64,000 nucleotides of DNA from Trichomonas vaginalis G3 (taxonomy: Eukaryota; Parabasalia; Trichomonadida; Trichomonadidae), in assembly GCF_026262505.1 (NCBI RefSeq), contig NC_067203.1, forward strand, positions 11,098,001 to 11,162,000, read 5' to 3'. Every line of letters begins with the position of its first letter. The first letter of the stretch is position 1. The notes beneath the pieces were generated by a model. The model was given only the letters and a program-made list of their open reading frames with translations, had not been told where the DNA came from and did no database searches. This document shows, in pieces, positions 29,222-38,280 of the stretch. The position numbers were made by a program, and so were the translations under genes.

Positions 29222-29713
29222 TCATTGTTTGTAATTCTTCCTTCTAGCAGCAAGGAAGTATTTGTGTCTTTGCTTTTTGTCCAATTTCTTCCAAGTGCCA
29301 ATTGTGACACGTGCTTCATCGTTAGCATTAACACCTGGAAATTCACGATATAGTTGTTTTCTGTAAAAATTGCAATATTCAAGGAATGGGGTTGTCTTTA
29401 ATCCTTGTGGTACATTATATTTGTCCCATGGAATATCATCCTCATTGCTATCCCATTCTGATGTTTCTTCATCTTCATTAAAGGGATCTGCAACTGGACC
29501 TGTATTTTCTTCTTTAGACTTTTTCGGTTTACTTTGAACTTCCTTATTTGCTTTTGCTTTATCTTTATATTTTTGTTTATCTTATTTCGATAATTTTCTC
29601 CATCTCTTCTCTATTTCTTTAGCTATACCCATAAGGTCTATATCTGGCTTTTCAGCTTTAATTTATGACTTAATTTCTTCCAAAAAAACCATTTTTGGCT
29701 TGACTGGAAGCAT
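29222..29713 (-). pseudogene. HMG-box gene, single-unit decayed copy
   Basis: On the minus strand the frame opens at MLPVKPKMVFLEEI, a first HMG box (PDIDLMGIAKEIEKRWRKLS) that has two in-frame TAA stops, then a second unit DPFNEDEETSEWDSNEDDIP, TTPFLEYCNFYRKQLYREFP, IGTWKKLDKKQRHKYF and a stop at 29222. The second unit matches the tripled unit at 15778-16677. The TCACTTCGAAAACA before the ATG looks like a surviving Inr. So the ancestral gene had one HMG box of a different type plus one of this type. Confidence 0.7.
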
Positions 29714-30194
29714 TGTTTTCGAAGTGATTTTTGGCGCCAAAAATTGAATTTATATACTCAAATTTATTTTTTATAATTCTACTTATGTTTCTGTTAATTA
29801 TGTACGTAAATTTATCGAATATAGACATATTGAATACTTTACAAAATATTGAATGCAAAATTTCTGTCAAAACAGCTCTCGATTAGATTTTGAATCAAAA
29901 AAAGTTTGAAAATTGGTAAACAATATGATGTCCAATTCTATTAGTATGAAAATTTTATTCAAACCCAAAATCATTTGTTCAGGTTTCCTTCTAAATCAAG
30001 TGTTAACATTTCCATTTAAATATATTCATGAAGGTTAGCCTAATTCATTGGTTTTCGGCATTCAAGAAAAGTTCCGATTTCTCGTTATTACAAATTAAAA
30101 CTTCTTATTTTATCCATGTCTGATTAATATAAGAGAAAATGATTATCATGTAAGAGATTTTAATTTTTATACACAGAAAGAAAATTTTTGCCCA
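29714..30194. other. Intergenic, nothing recognised
   Basis: About 480 bp, AT-rich, no gene. The sequence just before 30195 lacks a clear Inr. Confidence 0.5.
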
Positions 30195-33100
30195 ATGCAC
30201 GGGCAACAATCAGCCTTTAGTACAAAAGCAACTACAAACAGTGCTGCAGGCGGATCAACACGTGGGTTCCTCAGCTTTTCTAGTCAATCTGTGCTAGAAG
30301 GAGCGAATGGACCCAGATTTAAAGAGCGTATTTCCCAAAATTTAAAGCATTTAGCAACCAATATGACACGATATAAGGGATGTGGACCAATAATATACAA
30401 TTTATCAATGTTTATTCGCATTCTACAAATGTTAGGATTATATTTAATGCATAGTGCAAACGAATATTGGGAAGTTCAGAACGCCTCTCGAATTGTAGTT
30501 ACTATTTTAACACTTCCTTTACACTTTTCAGTCTATCCGCATAACGAAAAATACAGAATTATTTTAATGTTCTTGTTTTCAATATATTATATTATAAATA
30601 CAGTTATACACATCTTTATTTTACTTAGAGATCCCACCGAAAAATCAATTTCCAACAGAATGCTCTTTTATTTAAGCTTTACAACAATCTTAATCTCTCC
30701 AAATTTAGCGATGTTCACTGCATGTGGATACGGATATCTTCTTAAATGCATTATCTTTTTCAAATATAACGACACGTTACTAATTACAGGCGTTGTTTTT
30801 AGCACAATTACATTAATATTAGCGTTAGTAACACATTATTTCGGATATTTGATATTAAGAAATGCAGCAATATTAAATTTCAAGATAATGTTCCGTCCAT
30901 GGTCTTCAGATCTCGGTCATTTATTACGATTTGAATATTATTACTTCATTATGGCATTTGCATCAGATTTTCTCGATTTAAATAAGCAATTAATGATATT
31001 GATATATTCGATTTTAGCACTTGCAGCAGCAAATCCATATTTTATTTATTTTACCTCAACAAATGCATTATTCAACAACTATCAAGACGTCAAATACATT
31101 TCTACAGTATTGGCAACAGGTTTCGTTCTGATTATTCTCATGAATCTCAAGTATTTCTTCACACAAATATCATCCACAATTTTATTTGTAACTTTTCTCA
31201 TAATTTATTCGATATTTACATTTGTATTCAAAGCCATTACAACGTGGTTCATGAACAAGCAGCTAATGAAACTTTATTCAGTCTACAGACAAAGTCAACC
31301 TGTTTTACCGCCAACCTCCCCCTTAATATTTTCCGGTAACAAAGATACACATATACCATTATCCCAAGACGCCTACAATGTTATGCAAGGCTTTAGTTCC
31401 CTCGAGATCAGTACAGCGCGTGAGTTCCAAACGATTGTTGCCATTGGAGCCGCATCCCGAATGCCAGCTGTTACAAACTTCGATTTCATCAGATGGGGCT
31501 TGAATTTCTTTGTTGACAACAAGAGTCTTTTCATGTGTGCGCAAGTTTGCAACTATTTCCATGAAAACGCGCAAACACAAACTGTTCTTTTACAATATTT
31601 GACCGAACAAAGTGATTTAAGTTTGCCGCAATCGATTGCTGTCCATATTCTAGACAGAGATCATACAGATGCAATCTCTGACCAACCAATCTTTTTGAAA
31701 TTATTAAAAGTGAAAGCAACAGCAGCACACGCAAGATGCAGAAGATGTATTTCAACATTTTGGAGTGCAGTTTTGAAACACAACATTGTATCAATGAGAG
31801 ATGGAATTTGTAAATTAAGGGATGCAATAAACGAAGCAACAACTCATTTCGATGAATTGTTACGATGTTATCCATATTCAATAGATGCTGTTTCTCTTTA
31901 TATCAGTTTCCTTTTGGAAGTCAAATCTTCTTTTGTCGAATGTTATAACTTTATAAATAACACATCGAGTTCTTTCATTGAACAACAAGACGAACTGAAA
32001 GCGAACAACAAACAACAAGTTGTTTCTATTTCAGCATTAATGAAAGACACAACTAAATCATATAATGAATACTTGACTGATTTAAGTTCATATTCTGAAC
32101 AAGAAAGAAGAGTTAAACACAACACAAATGGTCCTTCTCGAGGTGTTTATGCATTGATGTTAAGTGCTTTCTTAATAATTGTTGGTTGTTTCTCAGCAAT
32201 TATCATTGTAACACTTATCAAACTCAAAGAATATCCAGGTCTTTTGGAGATAATTTCAACAGGTAGTGATGTATTGATTGAAATTGCTTCATTGACAATG
32301 GCAAGTAGAAGATTATGTCTGTTTTCAAGTGGAATAATTAATGATACAACAATCGAAGGTGTTTCAAATGATTTCGATACAATGGAAAATATAACGAAAT
32401 ACATTGCAACACATGCAGAAAAACTGCCTGCTTTGTGTGCAACATTCTTCACGACAAGTGCAAGAAGAAAGAAAATGATTGACGCATTAAATTATCAAAT
32501 GCCAATCAATATATTCGATACAACTTACAACGCGTCATTGGCAAGAACTCTTGAACTAATGATACAATGTATATCGAATATAGCTTCTAACATTCCTTCA
32601 TTTTATATCAATGGAACTGTTAACAAAACTTGTTACAAACCAACTTGTCAATCCGATGAATTGAAAACTTTGTTGAACAATTTCAGACCTTTGAATGATT
32701 TGTCAGTGAATTTCATTTTTGTGTTTGAAAACATAACAACAGATGAAATTACTTCATTAGACAAAGCATTTAAATGGTCAATGATTGTTCTTCCAACAGC
32801 TTTTGTTGTTGTTTTCGGTATCTTTTTGCTGTTAGTTTCTATTTGTATTCATAGAGAAAGTAAATTCAGAATGAGTTTGTATCTTTCTCTTCCTGAAAAT
32901 ATTGCAAGTAACATCATCTACAAACAGAATAACGCAGAAAGAAATGTAATATACAGAGCTGGATCCCAATTCGCTTCTTCAAGTGGTCCAAGTCCTCCGA
33001 AAGCAACAAATGTAATTGGAGCTCCAACAGTTAATTCTTCTTCACAAGGACAAAGTGGAAAAGAAGAAAAAACTAAAGCAGCTGCCATTGAATCACTTTA

Positions 33101-35099
33101 TCAGTTTACTTCGATGTCCAATGTTAATTCTACAACAGGATTGATTGGATTCATTGCATGGATGATTGTTTTCATGATTCTTGGAGCAATTGCGATGTTA
33201 TCTTTAACATATTATGGAAAAACTGTGAATAGTTCATTCGTTGGAAGAACATCGATGTTATGCTATTCCGCATCAAGATTCTCTACATTGCAATATGCTT
33301 CTTTGGCTGCAATAGAAAGCTTCAACAAAAATAATGATGATTTAGTTCTCTTGAATTCTTCAACAATTGTAAATTTGACAACTTATTTCACTGATTTGTC
33401 AGAATATTTACATGACATTTTGACATATGGTGACAAAGATATTCCATTTACATATAGAGAATATCCAGACATTGCCACTTTGTTCGATGGAAATAAGTCA
33501 GATGAACAAGAATTCGAAGATTACGTCGGAAAAAGTTATTCAAGTATTTCTCACAGAGGATACAGTGATTTAGGTTTAGAAGCGAGATTGCAATTGCTTT
33601 ATATGGTGACAATTGGCATTGTTGAGAACTTCAAGAACAATGCAACTGATTTGAACACAACAAGTAACAGTTGGTTGGCTTATAATCATTTGTTATTAAC
33701 ACATATAACAGAAGATTTAAAGAGCACAACAGGAATATATATTACAGGTGCAACAAATGTAATTGAAAAGGCTTTCTTGGCTGCGTTAATGATATCTGTT
33801 GTTTCTATTATTGTTTTGTTGTTGATTTTCGTGATTCCTATTCTCAAATACACATTGGATTTGAGTGGATATTTCGCTTTGACAACGCAAATTTTGTCTG
33901 GAATTAATCCGGAAACATTTAGAAGTACTATTTATATAAACAAGTGGTTGCAAAGATCAATCAACCGCAGAAACTACAGACAGTTCGAGGACTCTTTCAA
34001 GAGATCTGTGACTCCGAAATTGCAGTCCGAAATCGCATTCGAAATTCCAGAAAAAATCTTTTTGTTCGACGCGTACGGAAAATTCTTCAATATCAATTCC
34101 TTCGATATCTCAACGATAGATGATGGAAATGTCGACATCAAGAGCATATTGGGATTGTTCTTCGACTTGTCAAAGAACCAGCAACTCTTGGATAACGTAA
34201 ACAGAGCATTTTACACATTCCAAGAAGCGAAAGATAAAGCGGAGAATTTCACTTTCAAGGCTCTTTCGAAAGACGGAGTTCCAATGCAAGTTTACTTGAA
34301 AGGCATCACTTCAGCAGACTGCTTGACGTACGATCTGAAAGAGATGCAAGGATTCTACGCTTACGTGGCTGTTCTCATCAAAGAAATCATCAGAGAAAGC
34401 CAAGACGAAGAGCATTACAATATCGAAAAGAAAACAACATTGCAGATGCTTGAAATGGTCATTCCTCCACACGCTGCACGAAGATTACATGCAGGAGAAG
34501 AGTCTATCTGCTTCTTTTCAGGTATTGGTTGTGTTGCTGTTGCTGAAATTGTTGGTTTCTTCGATATGGACTCTGTTTTGACACCCGATGCAATCATGGA
34601 AGTAGTTTCAGATGTAAAAATCGGTGTTGCTTCATATCTTCGAAAGTTCCCGCGTGTTTCAACTCTCGGATTGAGAAATGGATATGGTATATTCGTCGCA
34701 GGCCAATTCACAGAAGACAGTGATGGAATGAACGAAGCTTGCGACATGCTTAATTTCATTTTCCTTGCAGCCAAGTTTCTCGAAGAAGGAGCTCAAAAGA
34801 AAGGTGTTTCTTTAGCGTTCAAAGTCGGAATTGCTACTGGAGGACCATTATATTGCAAGATCGTAATGGAAAGTGCTCCTATAGCAGTTACTGATGGTGA
34901 TATCTATATTATCGCGGAAAAGTTGTCTTCTTTAGCAAAACCAGAACAAATTGTCATGGATAAAGCAACTGTCGAATGCGCATCTTCTGTCAAGATGAAC
35001 CCGGTTTCAGTGGGAGATGTAGAGATAAGAGATAGGAAAGTTCAAATGTGGTCTATCCCAATTTACCCTGTTGAAGAAAATCCTCAAAATCAAGATTAA
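30195..35099 (+). CDS. Polytopic membrane protein with cyclase-like domain
   Basis: 1634 residues from MHGQQSAFST. About ten hydrophobic helices fill residues 60-370. A soluble helical region follows, then single membrane spans near residues 655 (LMLSAFLIIVGCFSAIIIVT), 870, 995 and 1200, separating Asn-rich domains that are probably extracellular. After a PAS-like stretch (residues about 1275-1400) comes a class III nucleotidyl-cyclase fold: CVAVAEIVGFF, RNGYGIFVAGQF, FKVGIATGGPLYCKIV, TDGDIYIIAEKLSSLA. Where active cyclases have metal-binding Asp residues (D-x-V-G-F and G-D-G), this protein shows Glu (AEIVGF) and Asn (RNGYG). It may be a regulatory or altered cyclase. Large families of this type are known in trichomonads. 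Confidence 0.85.
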   Translation: MHGQQSAFSTKATTNSAAGGSTRGFLSFSSQSVLEGANGPRFKERISQNLKHLATNMTRYKGCGPIIYNLSMFIRILQMLGLYLMHSANEYWEVQNASRIVVTILTLPLHFSVYPHNEKYRIILMFLFSIYYIINTVIHIFILLRDPTEKSISNRMLFYLSFTTILISPNLAMFTACGYGYLLKCIIFFKYNDTLLITGVVFSTITLILALVTHYFGYLILRNAAILNFKIMFRPWSSDLGHLLRFEYYYFIMAFASDFLDLNKQLMILIYSILALAAANPYFIYFTSTNALFNNYQDVKYISTVLATGFVLIILMNLKYFFTQISSTILFVTFLIIYSIFTFVFKAITTWFMNKQLMKLYSVYRQSQPVLPPTSPLIFSGNKDTHIPLSQDAYNVMQGFSSLEISTAREFQTIVAIGAASRMPAVTNFDFIRWGLNFFVDNKSLFMCAQVCNYFHENAQTQTVLLQYLTEQSDLSLPQSIAVHILDRDHTDAISDQPIFLKLLKVKATAAHARCRRCISTFWSAVLKHNIVSMRDGICKLRDAINEATTHFDELLRCYPYSIDAVSLYISFLLEVKSSFVECYNFINNTSSSFIEQQDELKANNKQQVVSISALMKDTTKSYNEYLTDLSSYSEQERRVKHNTNGPSRGVYALMLSAFLIIVGCFSAIIIVTLIKLKEYPGLLEIISTGSDVLIEIASLTMASRRLCLFSSGIINDTTIEGVSNDFDTMENITKYIATHAEKLPALCATFFTTSARRKKMIDALNYQMPINIFDTTYNASLARTLELMIQCISNIASNIPSFYINGTVNKTCYKPTCQSDELKTLLNNFRPLNDLSVNFIFVFENITTDEITSLDKAFKWSMIVLPTAFVVVFGIFLLLVSICIHRESKFRMSLYLSLPENIASNIIYKQNNAERNVIYRAGSQFASSSGPSPPKATNVIGAPTVNSSSQGQSGKEEKTKAAAIESLYQFTSMSNVNSTTGLIGFIAWMIVFMILGAIAMLSLTYYGKTVNSSFVGRTSMLCYSASRFSTLQYASLAAIESFNKNNDDLVLLNSSTIVNLTTYFTDLSEYLHDILTYGDKDIPFTYREYPDIATLFDGNKSDEQEFEDYVGKSYSSISHRGYSDLGLEARLQLLYMVTIGIVENFKNNATDLNTTSNSWLAYNHLLLTHITEDLKSTTGIYITGATNVIEKAFLAALMISVVSIIVLLLIFVIPILKYTLDLSGYFALTTQILSGINPETFRSTIYINKWLQRSINRRNYRQFEDSFKRSVTPKLQSEIAFEIPEKIFLFDAYGKFFNINSFDISTIDDGNVDIKSILGLFFDLSKNQQLLDNVNRAFYTFQEAKDKAENFTFKALSKDGVPMQVYLKGITSADCLTYDLKEMQGFYAYVAVLIKEIIRESQDEEHYNIEKKTTLQMLEMVIPPHAARRLHAGEESICFFSGIGCVAVAEIVGFFDMDSVLTPDAIMEVVSDVKIGVASYLRKFPRVSTLGLRNGYGIFVAGQFTEDSDGMNEACDMLNFIFLAAKFLEEGAQKKGVSLAFKVGIATGGPLYCKIVMESAPIAVTDGDIYIIAEKLSSLAKPEQIVMDKATVECASSVKMNPVSVGDVEIRDRKVQMWSIPIYPVEENPQNQD

Positions 35100-35527
35100 C
35101 TAACATATTAACTATTTTGTTCTTTTTATTATTATTTTAAAAAAAGTTGTTTTATTCTTAAGGATACCCTTACATTGCGTAGTTAGAAAGAGAATATGAT
35201 ATTGTCATGATTGCTAAAGTTTTAGGCTCCAGAAATGAATATACATCAAACTGAAACAATTGATAAATTGAATGAACTTTTGAGAGGTTCTCAAATAAAA
35301 AAATTATCTAATTTTTTACAATATTACTATTATTTTATCCACATATGTATATATAGTAATTTGAGAAAACTTTTAGGAAAAAATAAGTTTAATAAAAATC
35401 TGAATTTTACTTGTTGTGGGATTGTTATTAATTGACACTCCAGACGTATTACTAATAGTTATGCGTATGCAATTAAAGTATTTCTGATGGACAAAATGTG
35501 AGGAACTTGGCACTGAATGAAATTCAC
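35100..35527. other. Intergenic before the hairpin array
   Basis: AT-rich. A 66-codon frame at 35235-35435 has no family features. Base composition changes sharply to GC-rich near 35500. Confidence 0.5.
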
Positions 35528-36642
35528 AAGCTCTGGTATCAGAAAATGCCAGAGCTTCGCAAGCAATCCTCGGGGCTGGTTTCCTCAAAGACCGCCCTGA
35601 TTCGGGGCGGCCGGAGAGGAATCCAGTCCCGAGAGAGCGTTTATAGGAAGCTCTGACCTTTTTCTGAGACCAGAGCCTGCAAATACAATCCTCAGGGCCG
35701 AGTTTGAGGGAGATCGTCCGCATTTTTGACGATCCCCTCTCCTCTCGGCCCTGAAAGACCAATAGACAAAGGTTCTGGCCTCAACAGGAACCAGGGCCTC
35801 GCATACAATTCTCGGGGCCGGCTTTCTCAAATGCCGTCCTGATCTAGGGCGGCAGGAGAGAAGTCCGGCCCTGGGAAGCAGTAAATTCGAAGCTCTGGTC
35901 TCTGCAGAGGCCATGGCCTGCAAATACCATCCTCAGGGCCGAGTTTTGCGATGATAGTCCACATGATAGACCGTCTCGCAAGAACTCGGCCCTGGAAGAC
36001 ATAAAATCACAGGCTCTGACCTCAGCAGGGATCAGAGTCTCGCTTACAATCATCAGGGCCGGCTTTCTCAAATGCCGTCCTGATCTAGGGCGGCAGGAGA
36101 GAAGTCCGGCCCTGGGAAGCAGTAAATTCGAAGCTCTGGTCTCTGCAGAGGCCATGGCCTGCAAGTACAATCCTCATGGTGTAGTTTCGACCTGATTGTC
36201 CCTCATGAGGACGACCAAGTTAAAACTCTGCTATGAAAGAAAGGAACATGCATGCTCTGGATCCTTATGAGGCCAAGGTTTCCAATACATTCCTAGAGGC
36301 CGAGTTTTCTGAGAATTTCCACATCACGGACAAGTCTCAGCGGAATCCGGCCCTTGGGATCATTAAATACGAAGCTCTAGCCTTTCTTGATGCCAGAGTC
36401 TGCAAGGTTAATCCTCAGGGCTGAGTTTGAGGGAGATCACCATTATCAAGGACGGTCTCCTCTCTCCTCAGCCCTGAAACACCTACGGATACAGGATCTG
36501 GCTGTTGCTGAGGCCAAAGCTTCGCTTCCTAATCTCAGGGCCGTTTTTCTCAATTGCCGTCTTGTTCTTGGCGGCAGGAGAGGAATCCAGCCCTGGAATC
36601 GATAAATACGAATCTGTGGCCTCATTATAGACCAGAGTCTGC
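35528..36642 (+). repeat. GC-rich tandem array of paired hairpins (candidate structured RNA)
   Basis: About nine units of 117-124 bp. Each has a small hairpin (GCTCTGG...CCAGAGC type), a linker like GCAAATACAATC, then a large three-part hairpin whose outer stem is TCAGGGCCGAG/CTCGGCCCTGA type. Outer stems: 35569-35579/35623-35633, 35692-35702/35744-35754, 35811-35821/35865-35875, 35933-35943/35985-35995, 36053-36062/36106-36115, 36174-36187/36223-36236, 36291-36302/36348-36359, 36415-36425/36467-36477, 36535-36541/36590-36596. Pairing is kept through compensatory changes and G.U wobbles read on the + strand. Inner helices come in two kinds that largely alternate. Unit lengths not divisible by three argue against coding. 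A + strand RNA is my reading; DNA cruciforms or a satellite are alternatives. Confidence 0.75.
35811..35925. repeat. Higher-order repeat in the hairpin array, first copy
   Basis: This stretch (large hairpin plus the next small hairpin) is almost identical to 36052-36166, 241 bases further on, while neighbouring units have diverged. It marks a recent two-unit duplication or conversion within the array. Confidence 0.8.
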
Positions 36643-37234
36643 AATTTATTTTATATAATATTTTTTTTATTTATTATTTTTTTTCAATGATTTGTTTTTA
36701 AAGATTATTGGTACAGTATCTTTTAATATTTAAGTAAAATAGCAAAATACCCTTTGAAAAACTATTGTCAGACAATATTTTATAATCTCTATATTCATTC
36801 ATAAAAAAAAATACGTCTAGTAATGCTCTGCATAAGTGGACAATAAAGTAATAAGATTGCTCTTTTATATAATAGAATGCAATTGCTCATTTATTAAGGA
36901 TATATTTGTAATCAATTGTGATCTATTTAAGAAAAATAAGAAAACAGCACCAAATTCATATAGATGCATCTGTATATTCTATATTTTATAGCTGCACTAT
37001 TACAATTGTTGAAACTAAATCCCAATATTCTCCGCTCATTAATTGATGAAAAAGTGATAAAAATTTGAGAGGTCATATTAAAAAAAGTCACTTTTTAATA
37101 TAGACTCTATTTTTAGATGTATATTAAATTACACATCTATGAATGAATATAATACAAATGAAGTATACTCGAACTTGATGCTAGAATTATCAACACTGAT
37201 TTGAATTCTTATTTCATGTATTAAAATTAAATTA
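36643..37234. other. AT-rich flank of the hairpin array
   Basis: About 590 bp, no gene. Composition returns abruptly to host-like AT-rich with long T and A runs. Confidence 0.5.
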
Positions 37235-37898
37235 AAATATCTTTATGGAATGACTGCTCTTCAATATGCAGTTAAGATTAAAAAAAAATGAAATTAAGAA
37301 TAAAAAAAATATGCTTTTAAAGTATGTTTGCTGCTGATTTCTTATTGTGCTTGTGGAGCTTGTCCATTTTCTTTACGCCATTCGCAGAAAGCGTTGTACT
37401 TCATCGCATTGACGCGTTTCTTCTTGAAAGAGTTTTCCCACTTTTTGAACTGAACAAACTCATCAATAGAAATCTCAACCTCTTGATCCGATCCGCATTT
37501 GCAATGAGACTTCTTGTCTTTCTTGTCATCGTAATCTCTATCTTTCTTGTCTTTCTTGTCTTTCTTATCTTTCTTATCTTTCTTATCCTGTTTGCTTCTC
37601 TTATCTTGTTTCCTGCGGAGTTTCTCCTCTTTACGACGAAGCTTTTCTTCAAGCTTCTTCAGCTTGTTCTCCCTGTACTTAAGACGTTCTTCCTCTGGGA
37701 GATTGTTGATGAATTCTTCGCGTTGCTTGAGAACTTTGTTCTTCTCTTCGACTGCATGTTGGAGTCTTGCCTTTCTCTGATCTTTAGTCTCACCTTCAAC
37801 AGGCAAGAAGAGTTTCCAGTCTACTTGTGGGTATCCTTGAGCATCTGGTAACTTGATTTGTTCAGGAGCTGTCTGAGACATGAATGAATGTGAAGTGG
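37235..37898 (-). repeat. Inverted-duplication arm 2
   Basis: Reverse complement of the block at 25475-26136, near-identical, with different outer flanks. It includes the KKD gene and, at 37239-37273, the ankyrin scrap (YGMTALQYAV) now on the + strand. An inverted pair 11 kb apart could loop or recombine to flip the DNA between. Confidence 0.9.
37342..37881 (-). CDS. KKD-rich hypothetical protein, copy 2
   Basis: 179 residues, the same as the protein at 25491-26030 except around codon 23 (DWKLFLPVEG here, DWNSCLPVEG there). That difference comes from a small indel pair that restores the frame. All other residues appear identical, which points to very recent duplication or conversion. The upstream sequence differs: it keeps only CACTTCACATTCATTC of the initiator region, enough to hold an Inr. 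Function unknown. Confidence 0.7.
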   Translation of the reverse strand: MSQTAPEQIKLPDAQGYPQVDWKLFLPVEGETKDQRKARLQHAVEEKNKVLKQREEFINNLPEEERLKYRENKLKKLEEKLRRKEEKLRRKQDKRSKQDKKDKKDKKDKKDKKDRDYDDKKDKKSHCKCGSDQEVEISIDEFVQFKKWENSFKKKRVNAMKYNAFCEWRKENGQAPQAQ

Positions 37899-38187
37899 AG
37901 CAAAATCCACCGAACAATCGCTCGCATATAAAAAATCGTTGATAGAGCTCAGAAATAAATCGGTAAATTTGAGATTTTTTTTCTCCCACTTCATAAATCC
38001 ATATCATTTTCGATACAATTCATATCGTCTTAGACAAAAATTTTAGATAAATGTTCATGATATGAAATATAAAACAGATATGAACAAATTTCGATTTGTG
38101 TAAAAATCGATAAAAATCGTTTATATTCTTCACATCAAACTTCTGTAAAATTATAGATTAAGAATTGAAATATAGGGTCAGGTGAGT
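37899..38187. other. Intergenic, nothing recognised
   Basis: About 290 bp of AT-rich sequence; no gene seen. Confidence 0.4.
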
Positions 38188-38220
38188 GGGGCTTCCAGGC
38201 GCGTTGCGCCCTCTAGCCCC
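38188..38220. repeat. GC-rich hairpin
   Basis: GGGGCT (38188-38193) pairs with AGCCCC (38215-38220) and GGCGC (38198-38202) with GCGCC (38206-38210), loop GTT. It stands out in AT-rich sequence and lies at the boundary between the host region and the gene beside the first Maverick, so it may mark an element edge. Confidence 0.6.
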
Positions 38221-38280
38221 GGAGAAACTAGAGGAGGAATGATATTATAATATTAAATTTTTAGTCTTAAATTGTTTTTT

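Noticed and set aside
30160-30194. Possible intron 3' end (TATACACAG) before the cyclase-like gene
   Set aside because: The trichomonad branch/3' splice block ACTAACACACAG is not matched and no GTATGT-type 5' site was found.
35235-35435. 66-codon frame after the cyclase-like gene
   Set aside because: No Inr, no family features, Tyr/Asn-rich composition expected from random AT-rich DNA.
35373-36605. Several 60-130 codon frames on both strands of the GC-rich hairpin array
   Set aside because: Unit lengths (117-124) are not multiples of three, frames break from unit to unit, and the conserved feature is base pairing, not codons.
35528-36642. CRISPR or rRNA/tRNA cluster explanation for the hairpin array
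   Set aside because: There are no unique spacers, and no tRNA or rRNA landmarks (T-loop GGTTCGA, CCA-adjacent acceptor stems) are present.
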